64,000 nucleotides of DNA from Lachnospiraceae bacterium (GTDB lineage: Bacteria; Bacillota; Clostridia; Lachnospirales; Lachnospiraceae): assembly GCA_022483465.1 (NCBI GenBank), contig JAKVNF010000003.1, positions 632,501-696,500 on the forward strand. Reading direction: 5' to 3'. Of the stretch, positions 21,548-30,955 are shown piece by piece (position 1 is the stretch's first letter; each line of letters starts with the position of its first letter). The translations under genes and the position numbers were made by a program. The notes under the pieces were generated by a model that saw only the letters and a program-made list of their open reading frames with translations, was not told where the DNA came from and made no database searches.

Positions 21548-23778
21548 CCGGTTTTAAACACTTTAAAATGCCAAGGAGGCAGAAAACGTTGGAAAATCAA
21601 CGCTTTCTGCCTCCTTATCTGTCCTTCAAAATGTTGTATGTGGAGGGCTTTTGAATTTTCGCAATTTAAAAACTTCTCGACAGTTTATTTAATGTTTTCG
21701 GATAATATCGCTTGTGATTTAGCCCACCATTGAACGTTTCCTCCAACGCTGTCAGCGTGGTACAGCCTCCGTATAATGAAATGTAATATTGATCCTCTAC
21801 ATTTCCGACGATCATATGGTTTAATGTCTCTATAATATCCTGCGTCGTGCAATGATAGCGGCTTTGATTAACTTTGATCTCAAGAAGCCTATAGATGAGA
21901 AGCGCGGTGTAACATATCATAAAATGTGAAATTATATGCTCGTGCTTTCTATGATAAATCGGTCGAGCTTCAAAATTTGTTTTCATGATCCTAAAGCATT
22001 CTTCAATTTTGTTGCGTGTTTCGCTGATAGAGACTATTTCAAGTACATCTGTAAGATCAGGCTTCGATTTTAGCGGATTATCCGGTGCACTTATCATATC
22101 TATTTGCAAATTTGTGGCGAGAGCATAAAACCCATCATACTTTTCTTCCTCCGCGATGCGGTCTGTATCAATAGAGTATGACACCTGCACTTCCCCACCA
22201 TCTTTTGCGGTAGTTGTTTTCTTTATGAATCGCTTTGCATCATTCTGGCTTTTCTTCAGTTCATCCGGATCACATTTTCTGATGAGATTCTTGGCACGTT
22301 CTACCTGACGATTCCGGATATACCTTTGGTATTCCATATATTTTCGTGAGAATCTGATTATTATTTTCTGCTTAAGAGTACCTTTAACTTTTACACTCCT
22401 TGCTTTTCTGTTCTTGCATATCTTTGTTTCTGTGAGCCCAAGATCAATAAGATTATCAGCGTCAATTACTTTATACGCCATCGAATTATAATATCTAAGA
22501 TTATCTTTATCATTCTTATCAAATGTTTTTAGAAATTCTATTGATATGGGATCACTTTGAACAATTGTCCTTCCATCTTTATCCTTCTTACCATCGTTAT
22601 CGGATGTTGGAATCCAATAATCGCAATCATTGAATACAGAATTCTGCATAACTTCTGACATTTTCTTAATTGACTGAGTGACAATAAAGCACCTTCCGCC
22701 CATGGAATTGAACTGTCTAATCCATGTCGACCCAAGTCCACCATCTGCAACATATATGAAAGAACCGTTATTATCATGATCAGCATCTCTGAACATTTTG
22801 ATCAGTTCTTTTTCCAAAGGAATAGCGGTAACCTGTTCATTTGTATTTCCTGGATGAATGCACATTGACATTGGTATGCCTTGATTATCCATAAATAATC
22901 CCATTTCTACAATCGGGTTGGGACGGTTTTCTTTCGACTTTCCGTACTCGCGCAGTCCTTTTATTTCCTCTCCGGTCACTTCATCAACATAATTATCATC
23001 ATTTGTTTCAGTCTCGCAGTAATAATTTGTACAGTCGTAATAGCAACGAGATGTATCTCTCTTAACGATGTTGTTACTGTACTTAAAAAGCCAACTGATG
23101 TATTCGGCGTAATTGTCCTCAAGGATATCCATGGTCCGCATAATATGCTGATACTCGAAATCTGGCTCCTCGTAATACCAGTCCTTATTTTGCCATGTAT
23201 GGAGCTTGGATCCAGGCCTCAATATACGGTCATAAACAAGGAATCTGTTAACACGGTCGATATCAAATGTGATCTTATTGCCGCTGCAAGCATTTTTGAA
23301 GAATTCATTGATGCTTAGCTGGCGATATATATGCTGAAGATAAAAATAGCCGACATTTCTCGTGTATAAAGGTGCAATCGATTTTTCTGCGTTGTTTTGA
23401 ATCAATTCATTGAAATCAAGATGAAGGTCTATGCTTTGCAGACCGCTCTTCTCCTTTTCATTCATTAGACGGACTTGCTCTTTTGCATAGGATAATGGAT
23501 CATCTGTGATTTTTAGTAATTCTGAATGCTTTCCAATAATCTTTACATTTTTACAGGTTACTTTAGAACCATTCCGGTAACCTTTTTGAATATAGTAGGT
23601 AGGATCTTTCAGTCTCTTGTCAAAGTATAGTTTCATAAACGAAGTATAACACATGCGCCCTAGACATACAACACATACAACATAATAATCGCAGAAATTT
23701 GACAGCCAAGAATGGCTCAACCACAACAAAAAAGAGAGGCCGAAGCCTCCCAAAAATGTGCCCAACTGTTTAAGACCC
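21548..23778 (-). mobile_element. IS1634-family insertion sequence, flanked by 808-bp direct repeats
   Basis: Ends CCGGTTTTAAACACTT / rc CGGGTCTTAAACAGTT (imperfect TIR) exactly at the repeat boundaries; encodes an IS1634-type transposase. Confidence 0.9.
21666..23636 (-). CDS. IS1634-family transposase
   Basis: MKLYFDKRLKDPTYYIQKGYRNGSKVTCKNVKIIGKHSELLK start; IYVADGGLGS, RNKIEECFRIMKTNFEARPIYHRKHEHIISHFMICYTALLIYRLLE. Confidence 0.93.
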   Translation of the reverse strand: MKLYFDKRLKDPTYYIQKGYRNGSKVTCKNVKIIGKHSELLKITDDPLSYAKEQVRLMNEKEKSGLQSIDLHLDFNELIQNNAEKSIAPLYTRNVGYFYLQHIYRQLSINEFFKNACSGNKITFDIDRVNRFLVYDRILRPGSKLHTWQNKDWYYEEPDFEYQHIMRTMDILEDNYAEYISWLFKYSNNIVKRDTSRCYYDCTNYYCETETNDDNYVDEVTGEEIKGLREYGKSKENRPNPIVEMGLFMDNQGIPMSMCIHPGNTNEQVTAIPLEKELIKMFRDADHDNNGSFIYVADGGLGSTWIRQFNSMGGRCFIVTQSIKKMSEVMQNSVFNDCDYWIPTSDNDGKKDKDGRTIVQSDPISIEFLKTFDKNDKDNLRYYNSMAYKVIDADNLIDLGLTETKICKNRKARSVKVKGTLKQKIIIRFSRKYMEYQRYIRNRQVERAKNLIRKCDPDELKKSQNDAKRFIKKTTTAKDGGEVQVSYSIDTDRIAEEEKYDGFYALATNLQIDMISAPDNPLKSKPDLTDVLEIVSISETRNKIEECFRIMKTNFEARPIYHRKHEHIISHFMICYTALLIYRLLEIKVNQSRYHCTTQDIIETLNHMIVGNVEDQYYISLYGGCTTLTALEETFNGGLNHKRYYPKTLNKLSRSF

Positions 23779-24586
23779 GGGAAGAAGCTCTCCCCCGCGG
23801 GCCCTGTCATGCTGCTCCAGAGGGGAGAGCCCTTGAAATCTGCTGCACAGTCCCGGACCACGCCGACGGCGATGTTGACAGGAAGCTGCGGGCACGCCTT
23901 CTGAAAGGCGAAGAGGGCCCTAGCAATCACGGCCTTTCCCGCCTCTTCGCCCGAAGCCGGCAAGACAGAACAACATGCAGGTTGAAAAAGCGGCCCGGGA
24001 TCTTTCGATCCCGGGCCGCTTCGCCGTCTCAGCGATCCGCCTCATAGAGGATTCCCGCCTCCTCCAGGTCCGCCTCCACCCGCGCAAAGGATTCCTCATC
24101 CGGGCAGAGAAGCCGGTGCAGGTGAATCCCGCCGGTCAGGGCGGAGAGGGGCGCCGCGTGGTCCTTCTCACACCGCGCGATGAATTCCTTCACGTCGTGC
24201 CGATTCTTCAGGTTAAGCTGTCCCTCCAGCTGTCCGTATACCGGATGTTCCACCAGGACATCCTCCACGATGCAGCCGTTGTCCACGCAGATGTTCAGTT
24301 CCTGCTCCATCTGCGCCGCCGTGTGATTGCAGACGATGGTCTTCTCGATCCCCTCGGATCCCCGCCCCGCGAGGTACCCCCGGGGCGTGGCGTAGATGTT
24401 CGCCCCCGCGGCGCGCAGCAGGGCCACATCGCCGACGATGATCTGGCGGGAAACCTGAAATTCCTTTGCCAGACGCGTCGCAGACACCGGCTGCTCGGAG
24501 GCGGATACGCGCTCTAAAATTTTCTCCCTTCTTTCGTCTGCTTTCATAAGATTTTCCTCCACAAACCAACTGAACTGTATTATAAT
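23779..24586. repeat. 808-bp direct repeat, copy 2 (right flank of IS1634-family element)
   Basis: See copy 1. Confidence 0.95.
24029..24547 (-). CDS. NiaR/YrxA-like transcription repressor, copy 2 (keeps the native upstream region)
   Basis: Protein identical to 20990-21508. Confidence 0.88.
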   Translation of the reverse strand: MKADERREKILERVSASEQPVSATRLAKEFQVSRQIIVGDVALLRAAGANIYATPRGYLAGRGSEGIEKTIVCNHTAAQMEQELNICVDNGCIVEDVLVEHPVYGQLEGQLNLKNRHDVKEFIARCEKDHAAPLSALTGGIHLHRLLCPDEESFARVEADLEEAGILYEADR

Positions 24587-24812
24587 ACTCAAGTATTTGC
24601 ACTGTAAAGCATCTGTTCCATACATATGACAAGACAGCAGTCGCGGTTTTCTGATTTGTGATCTTATTTCTTTAAATGGGAATTTCTGAAAGCGGATATA
24701 TATTTGATAAAAGTGTATCGTATTTCTATTGACAAGGACACGCATCTGCGGTAGATTTTCATTAGTAGTTGAATTGGATGTAATTATTAAATTTAAGAAA
24801 GGGGGTTGCAAA

Positions 24813-25229
24813 ATGACTACTGCTGAAGAGATGTTCTCTCTCAGATACACCCAGGCAAAAGGAATGAACAATCTGATCGCGCTGAACACCACCGGCGGTG
24901 AGGACGGCATGATGCTGTGGCTCTACCTCTGCGGCAAGGATCAGACCGTTGCAGGTGATCTGGCAGATGCCCTGAACCTGACTTCCGGCCGGATTGCAAA
25001 CATTCTGCGCCAGCTTGAGAGAAAGAACTATGTGATGCGCACCAACGGCAGAGTGGACAGACGGAAGGTCTATGTCGCCCTGACTCCGGAAGGAAAGCGT
25101 CATACCGAGGAAGTCTACAAGGCCATTCTGGCAAAGTACCAGAACCTGATCGACGCCATCGGCGAAGATGAGGCCAAGGAGTACCTGCGGCTCAACAAGC
25201 TGATCCTGGAGAAGCTCAGCCAGGAGTAA
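24813..25229 (+). CDS. MarR-family transcriptional regulator
   Basis: MTTAEEMFSLRYTQAKGMNNLIAL...VAGDLADALNLTSGRIANILRQLERKNYVMRTNGRVDRRKVYVALTPEGKR. Confidence 0.9.
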   Translation: MTTAEEMFSLRYTQAKGMNNLIALNTTGGEDGMMLWLYLCGKDQTVAGDLADALNLTSGRIANILRQLERKNYVMRTNGRVDRRKVYVALTPEGKRHTEEVYKAILAKYQNLIDAIGEDEAKEYLRLNKLILEKLSQE

Positions 25230-25255
25230 TCCGAAAGATTTCACAAGGCGAGAAG

Positions 25256-25287
25256 AAGAGGAGTCCAAACGGACTCCTCTTTTTTGC
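25256..25287 (+). terminator. Intrinsic terminator
   Basis: gaggagtccaaacggactcctctttttt. Confidence 0.85.
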
Positions 25288-25418
25288 TGCCCAAAATCCA
25301 GTCTTTCCTCCTCTGAATCCCATCCAAACATCCCCAAAGGGGCCCTGCACCGGGTCCCTCTGATCTCAATTCCCGGCCTTTCCCATTCCTTCTGCCCCGC
25401 ATAGAACACAAAAGCTTT

Positions 25419-25726
25419 GGCGTTAGTAAAGAACCGGGTTGATGGGTTCCATACCACAACCTCCATGGTGAACTCTCGACGCGATAATGTCTGATGAAGA
25501 TATAGAATCCCCATTTGGAGCTCTTTTCTTCTCTGCATAATGCCTATCTTGTTATTTATAGTCACATGCTCGGCAAGTAGGTGTATGCTTTTAGGCAATC
25601 TAGGTGATACTTTGTTACATGATGCAACACAGCACGGATAGAAGTGTACCCAGCTCGAGCTCAAAGTGAGGGATTAGTGGTCTCATGCTAGGCGATCGCT
25701 TATCAACCCGTTTCTTAACTAACGCC
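25419..25726. mobile_element. MITE-like non-autonomous IS1595 derivative (308 bp), TSD AAAGCTTT
   Basis: TIRs GGCGTTAGTAAAGAACCGGGTTGAT / ATCAACCCGTTTCTTAACTAACGCC matching the IS1595 copies; no transposase ORF; 8-bp TSD at 25411-25418 and 25727-25734. Confidence 0.9.
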
Positions 25727-25731
25727 AAAGC

Positions 25732-25748
25732 TTTACAATCATTTTACA
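25732..25748 (+). promoter_or_regulatory. Putative Pho box upstream of pstS
   Basis: TTTACA-atcat-TTTACA, two repeats with 11-bp periodicity, upstream of a pst operon. Confidence 0.65.
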
Positions 25749-25846
25749 AAAGGCGGCGTTGTGATTTTACTGAGTACCCGTAGCATAAGGCCTGTCAGTA
25801 AGAAACACAGACAAACACGGCCGTATGGCCAGGAGGAAAAATCATT

Positions 25847-26869
25847 ATGAAAACCAGGAAAGTACTCAGTATTCTCGCCGCTTGTGTGATGTCGGCAGGT
25901 GTGCTCGCGGGCTGCGGCTCGTCCAGCTCCTCCACCAGCGCATCCACCACCGCTGCGACAGAGGCCGCTGCGGACACCGCTTCCACCGAGGCGGCTGCTA
26001 CTACCGCCTCCACTGAGGCTGCGGCAGACACTGCTTCCACCGAGGCAGCAGCTGACACCGCTTCTTCCACCGCTGCCCCTGTCTCCGGAGAGGTCACGGC
26101 AGCCGGTTCTTCCGCACTGCTTCCTCTTGCACAGGCAGCAGCAGAGAAGTTCATGGAGGCAAATCCGGACTGTGTCGTCACCGTCAACGGCGGCGGCTCC
26201 GGTGAGGGCTTAAAGCAGGTTGCAGACGGCTCCGTCGATATCGGTGATTCCGATGTGTTCGCCGAGGAGAAGCTCGATTCCGATGCAGCAGCAAAGCTCG
26301 TTGACCATGAGGTCTGCACCATCACAATGGCACCCGTTGTCAACAAGGATCTGGGTGTCACCAACCTGAACACCGATCAGCTGATCTCCATCTTCACTGG
26401 CAAGACCACCAACTGGAGCGAAGTCGGCGGCCCCGATGAGGACATCCTTCTGGTGACCAGACCCAGCTCCTCCGGCACCAGAGCTCTGTTCAAGACCTGG
26501 GCCCTCAACGGCGAGGAGGAGGCTTCCAACGCTTCCCTCGAGACCGATGACTCCGGCACCCTTCTCCAGACTGTGGAGCAGAACAAGGGCGCAATCGGAT
26601 ATGTCGCTCTGTCCTACCTTGTGAACGATGACAACGTCCAGGCAGTCTCCATCGACGGTGTGGAGCCCACTCTGGAGAACACCTACAGCGGTGACTACAA
26701 GGTTTGGGGCTATGAGCACATGTACACCAACGGAGATGGCTCCGATGCCGCGCAGGCCTTCATCAACTACATGATGGGCGATGACTTCTCCGCTGACCTC
26801 GAGAGCATGGGCTACGGCGTCACCTCCAAGATGTCTGACGCAGCTGTGAGTGCACACGCAAATCAGTAA
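25847..26869 (+). CDS. pstS: Phosphate ABC transporter substrate-binding lipoprotein PstS
   Basis: Lipobox LAGCGSS; GSSALLPLAQAAAEKFMEANPDCVVTVNGGGSGEGLKQV; first gene of pst operon. Confidence 0.95.
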   Translation: MKTRKVLSILAACVMSAGVLAGCGSSSSSTSASTTAATEAAADTASTEAAATTASTEAAADTASTEAAADTASSTAAPVSGEVTAAGSSALLPLAQAAAEKFMEANPDCVVTVNGGGSGEGLKQVADGSVDIGDSDVFAEEKLDSDAAAKLVDHEVCTITMAPVVNKDLGVTNLNTDQLISIFTGKTTNWSEVGGPDEDILLVTRPSSSGTRALFKTWALNGEEEASNASLETDDSGTLLQTVEQNKGAIGYVALSYLVNDDNVQAVSIDGVEPTLENTYSGDYKVWGYEHMYTNGDGSDAAQAFINYMMGDDFSADLESMGYGVTSKMSDAAVSAHANQ

Positions 26870-26879
26870 GGAAAAATTG

Positions 26880-27893
26880 ATGAATAAGGAATCAGCAGTT
26901 TCCGAAAAAGCAAAGCAGGAAGGTGCTGATCGCAGTAAGGAGCCGGCGTTTACCATGACGGCTCCTTCTTCGGTCAAAAGAACCAGAACCCCCGCAAAGG
27001 AGAAGTTCCTGCATGAAAATCTGGGCCGCGGCGTTGTCACGGTTTTCGGCTTCGCGATCATCGCGATCACACTCCTGATCGGTGTCTTCCTGATCGTGCG
27101 CGGCACCGGCACCTTTACCAAGTACCACCACAGCGTGGCGGAGTTCCTGTTTTCCTCCGACTGGGCTCCGAACGACACGGCGGACGAGGGCGGCGGCCAG
27201 GTCGGCGCGGCGATCTACATCGTGGGTTCGCTCTTGACCTGCGGACTGGGCCTTCTCATCGCAGCTCCCTTTGCCCTGGGCGCGGCGATCTTCATGACCA
27301 AGATCGTGAAGCAGGCGGGAGACAGGATCTTCCGTCCCGCAGTGGAGATCTTCGTCGGCATCCCCTCCGTGGTCTACGGCTGGGTCGGTCTGACGATCCT
27401 GGTCCCCTTCATCCGGGATGTGTTCCATGCCCCGATGGGCGGCTACTCGGTGCTGGCTGCCGGCATTGTGCTTGCGGTCATGATCTTCCCGACGATCACC
27501 ACGGTCGCCGCGGATGCGATCGCCTCGGTCCCCGCGGTGTATGAGATGGGCGCCTACGGCCTCGGCTCCACGAGATGGCAGGTCATCCGCCACATCACGG
27601 TGCCCGCTGCCAAGAACGGCATCTTCACCGGCATCATCCTGGGCCTGGCCCGTGCCTTCGGCGAGGCACTCGCCGTCGCCATGGTCATCGGCAAGACGAG
27701 AGCCTTCCCCAAGGGGATCCTCTATCCCACCAACAACCTGACCGCAGCCATCGCCGCCGACATGGGCAACAGCGCCAACGGCGGTGAGCAGAACCTGGCA
27801 CTCTGGAGCATGGCACTTCTCCTGTTTTTGATCTCCATGTTCTTTATCTTCCTGATCCACTTTATCTCGGCAAAAGGAGAACTGAAGAAATGA
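26880..27893 (+). CDS. pstC: Phosphate ABC transporter permease PstC
   Basis: Permease with EMGAYGLGSTRWQVIRHITVPAAKNGIFTGIILGLARAFGEALAVAMVIG. Confidence 0.95.
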   Translation: MNKESAVSEKAKQEGADRSKEPAFTMTAPSSVKRTRTPAKEKFLHENLGRGVVTVFGFAIIAITLLIGVFLIVRGTGTFTKYHHSVAEFLFSSDWAPNDTADEGGGQVGAAIYIVGSLLTCGLGLLIAAPFALGAAIFMTKIVKQAGDRIFRPAVEIFVGIPSVVYGWVGLTILVPFIRDVFHAPMGGYSVLAAGIVLAVMIFPTITTVAADAIASVPAVYEMGAYGLGSTRWQVIRHITVPAAKNGIFTGIILGLARAFGEALAVAMVIGKTRAFPKGILYPTNNLTAAIAADMGNSANGGEQNLALWSMALLLFLISMFFIFLIHFISAKGELKK

Positions 27894-28789
27894 ATGAAGA
27901 AATGAAGCGGCGCATCAAGAGCGCAAAATTCTTCGATCGCCTGATGACGGGGGTCTTCTCCGGCATCGGCGGGTTCTTCCTGGGGCTGATCATTGTCCTG
28001 GCGGGCTACATCATCATCAAGGGCATCATGAGCTATTACCCGGGCATCTTTGCCTTTGACGCAAACGGCATCGGAAACCAGTTCTTCAACACGATCTACC
28101 TGGTGTTCCTGTCCCTGGTCATCAGCGTCCCCTCCGGTGTGCTTGCCGGCATCTACATGGCAGAGTACGCCGGGGACAACAAGCTGACGAAGGCGATCCG
28201 AATCTCCATCGAGTCCCTCTCGTCCCTCCCCTCCATCGTGGTCGGCCTGTTCGGCTACCTGGTCTTCATCCTGATGACCGGCATGAAGTGGAACCTCTTC
28301 GCCGGCGCATTGGCGGTGTCGATCCTGTCCCTTCCCTCCATCACCACGACCACCGAGGATGCCCTGCGCTCCCTCCCCAAGAGCTATAAGGAGGGTTCCA
28401 TGGGCCTTGGTGCAACCCACTGGACCACGATCACCCAGGTCATGCTCCCGGCCTGCACCTCCCGCATCATGACGGGCGTCATCCTGGCAGCAGGAAGAGG
28501 CTTTGGTGAGGCAGCAGCCCTTCTGTACACCGCAGGACAGTCCACGGTCATCAACTGGAGCAACTGGGATCTCACCAGCAAGACCTGCCCCTTCAACCCG
28601 TTCCGCCCCGGCGAGACCCTGGCACTTCACATCTGGGTCATGCGGACAGAGGGATCTCTGAACGCAAACTCGGAGAACATTGCAAACTTCTCGGCCATGG
28701 TTCTGGTCGTGATGGTTCTGGCCTTCTCGCTCCTGGCCAGATACCTCTCCAAGCGGCAGGAGCGCAAGCAGACGGGCGCCAAAGCCTGA
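27890..28789 (+). CDS. pstA: Phosphate ABC transporter permease PstA
   Basis: [51 protein letters not shown]; overlaps pstC stop. Confidence 0.95.
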   Translation: MNEEMKRRIKSAKFFDRLMTGVFSGIGGFFLGLIIVLAGYIIIKGIMSYYPGIFAFDANGIGNQFFNTIYLVFLSLVISVPSGVLAGIYMAEYAGDNKLTKAIRISIESLSSLPSIVVGLFGYLVFILMTGMKWNLFAGALAVSILSLPSITTTTEDALRSLPKSYKEGSMGLGATHWTTITQVMLPACTSRIMTGVILAAGRGFGEAAALLYTAGQSTVINWSNWDLTSKTCPFNPFRPGETLALHIWVMRTEGSLNANSENIANFSAMVLVVMVLAFSLLARYLSKRQERKQTGAKA

Positions 28790-28799
28790 AAGGAATGTT

Positions 28800-29573
28800 A
28801 TGGCACAGACCAATACCCTGGAACAGCTGTGTTTTTCCGTGCGGAACTTAAACCTCTACTACGGCCAGTTTCATGCGCTCAAGAACATCAGCATTGATAT
28901 CGAAAAGAACAAGATCACGGCACTCATCGGCCCCTCCGGCTGCGGCAAGTCCACGTTCCTCAAGACCTTAAACCGCATGAACGACCTGGTGGACGGCGTC
29001 AAGATCACCGGCACCGTCAAACTCGACAGCGCCGACATCTTTCAGGACATGGACGCGATTGAGCTGAGAAAGCGGGTCGGCATGGTCTTCCAGCAGCCCA
29101 ACCCCTTCCCGAAGAGCGTCTACGACAACGTGGCCTACGGCCCCCGCATCAACGGCATCAAGGACAGAAAGAAGCTCGATGAGATCGTCGAGAAATCCCT
29201 CCGGGAAGCCGCGATCTGGGATGAGCTCAAGGACCGCCTGCACAAGAGCGCCCTGGGCCTCTCCGGCGGGCAGCAGCAGAGACTCTGCATCGCGAGAACC
29301 CTGGCTGTGGAGCCGGAGGTCATCCTGATGGATGAGCCCACCTCCGCCCTGGACCCGATCTCCACCTCCCGCATCGAGGATCTGGCGATGGAGCTCAAGG
29401 ACAACTACACGATCGTCATCGTCACCCACAACATGCAGCAGGCAAGCCGCATCTCCGACAACACCGCCTTCTTCCTCTTAGGCGAGCTGGTCGAGTACAA
29501 CACCACTGAGAAGCTGTTCTCCATCCCCAGCGACAAGAGGACCGAGGACTACATCACCGGCCGGTTCGGCTGA
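28800..29573 (+). CDS. pstB: Phosphate ABC transporter ATP-binding protein PstB
   Basis: [49 protein letters not shown]. Confidence 0.97.
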   Translation: MAQTNTLEQLCFSVRNLNLYYGQFHALKNISIDIEKNKITALIGPSGCGKSTFLKTLNRMNDLVDGVKITGTVKLDSADIFQDMDAIELRKRVGMVFQQPNPFPKSVYDNVAYGPRINGIKDRKKLDEIVEKSLREAAIWDELKDRLHKSALGLSGGQQQRLCIARTLAVEPEVILMDEPTSALDPISTSRIEDLAMELKDNYTIVIVTHNMQQASRISDNTAFFLLGELVEYNTTEKLFSIPSDKRTEDYITGRFG

Positions 29574-29608
29574 GTGGAGCCCTGAGAGGGATGCAAACGA
29601 GGTAGAAA

Positions 29609-30271
29609 ATGAGAAACAATTTCGACAAGCAGCTCGCAACCCTGAACAACGAGCTGACGAACATGGGGAAACTGTGCGAGATTGCCATCGAGAAGGCGAC
29701 AAAAGCGCTCTCCGATGGTAATATGGTCCTGGCCCGGGAGGTCATTCAGGCAGACGCCGAGATCGACCAGGCGGAGAAGGACATCGAGCGCCTGTGCTTA
29801 AAGCTTTTGCTGCAGCAGCAGCCGGTGGCCAGTGACCTGCGCCTCGTCTCCGCTGCCCTGAAGATGATCACCGACATGGAGCGCATCGGCGACCAGGCCT
29901 CGGACATCGCGGAGATCATCATCTCCGGCAAGATCTGCGACAGCGTGGACTTCCCCAAGATCATGGAGGAGTCCTCCCAGGCGGTGAAGATGGTGACGGA
30001 CTCTGTGGACGCCTACGTCAACAAGGACCTGGAGCTGGCGGGCAAGGTGGAAGCCGATGACGACATCGTCGATCTGATGTTTGACAGCGTCAAACTCCAG
30101 ATCACCGACATGATCCGGACCAACAAGATCGAGGCAAACCGGGCGGTGGATCTGCTCATGGTCTCCAAGTACCTGGAGCGTATCGCAGACCATGCGACGA
30201 ACATCGCAGAGTGGGTCGTGTTCTCCATCACCGGCGTGCACAATCCCGGTGTGGATACCAAAAAGGTGTAA
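29609..30271 (+). CDS. phoU: Phosphate signaling complex protein PhoU
   Basis: Two PhoU repeats: RLVSAALKMITDMERIGDQASDIAE and NRAVDLLMVSKYLERIADHATNIAEWVVF. Confidence 0.96.
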   Translation: MRNNFDKQLATLNNELTNMGKLCEIAIEKATKALSDGNMVLAREVIQADAEIDQAEKDIERLCLKLLLQQQPVASDLRLVSAALKMITDMERIGDQASDIAEIIISGKICDSVDFPKIMEESSQAVKMVTDSVDAYVNKDLELAGKVEADDDIVDLMFDSVKLQITDMIRTNKIEANRAVDLLMVSKYLERIADHATNIAEWVVFSITGVHNPGVDTKKV

Positions 30272-30273
30272 TA

Positions 30274-30948
30274 ATGATATACTGTGTAGAGGATGACAAA
30301 AATATCCGGGACCTGGTGGTTTACACGCTCAACAGCACCGGGCTCGAGGGAGAGGGCTTTCCCGACGCAAGGACCTTCAAGGATGCCCTGCTCAAAAAGC
30401 TCCCGGACCTCATCCTGCTGGACATCATGCTCCCCGGAGAGGACGGGATTCAGATCCTGAAGAAGCTCCGGGAGGGGGAGGTCACCAAGGACATCCCCGT
30501 GATCATGGTGACGGCAAAGGGAGCAGAGTTTGACAAGGTCCAGGCGCTGGACCTGGGTGCAGATGACTACGTGACCAAGCCCTTCGGCATGATGGAGCTG
30601 GTATCCCGGATCCGGGCGGTGCTGCGGCGCACCCGGGCCAAGAACCAGACCACCCAGGAGGAGATTCTTTCGATCGGGCCCATCCGGCTCGACAGTGCGC
30701 GGCACGAGGTCACCACAGACGGCAAGCCCGTGCAGCTCACCCTGAAGGAGTACGAACTCCTGCGCAAGATGATGGAGAATGAGGGCGTGGTCCTGACAAG
30801 AGACCAGCTCCTCGTCGACATCTGGGGCTATGACTTTGACGGCGAGACGAGAACGGTCGATGTCCACATCCGGACGCTTCGGACCAAGCTCGGCGACGCC
30901 GGCGATCTGATTGAGACGGTGCGCGGCGTGGGCTACCGGATCAAGTGA
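30274..30948 (+). CDS. phoB: PhoB/PhoP-type response regulator
   Basis: Receiver (VEDDKNI, LLDIMLPGEDG, KPFG) plus winged HTH (RTVDVHIRTLRTKLGDAGDLIETVRGVGYRIK). Confidence 0.92.
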   Translation: MIYCVEDDKNIRDLVVYTLNSTGLEGEGFPDARTFKDALLKKLPDLILLDIMLPGEDGIQILKKLREGEVTKDIPVIMVTAKGAEFDKVQALDLGADDYVTKPFGMMELVSRIRAVLRRTRAKNQTTQEEILSIGPIRLDSARHEVTTDGKPVQLTLKEYELLRKMMENEGVVLTRDQLLVDIWGYDFDGETRTVDVHIRTLRTKLGDAGDLIETVRGVGYRIK

Positions 30949-30955
30949 TGTGGCG

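Noticed and set aside
25825-26213. Proline/histidine-rich ORFs overlapping pstS
   Set aside because: Out-of-frame translations of the pstS repeat region.
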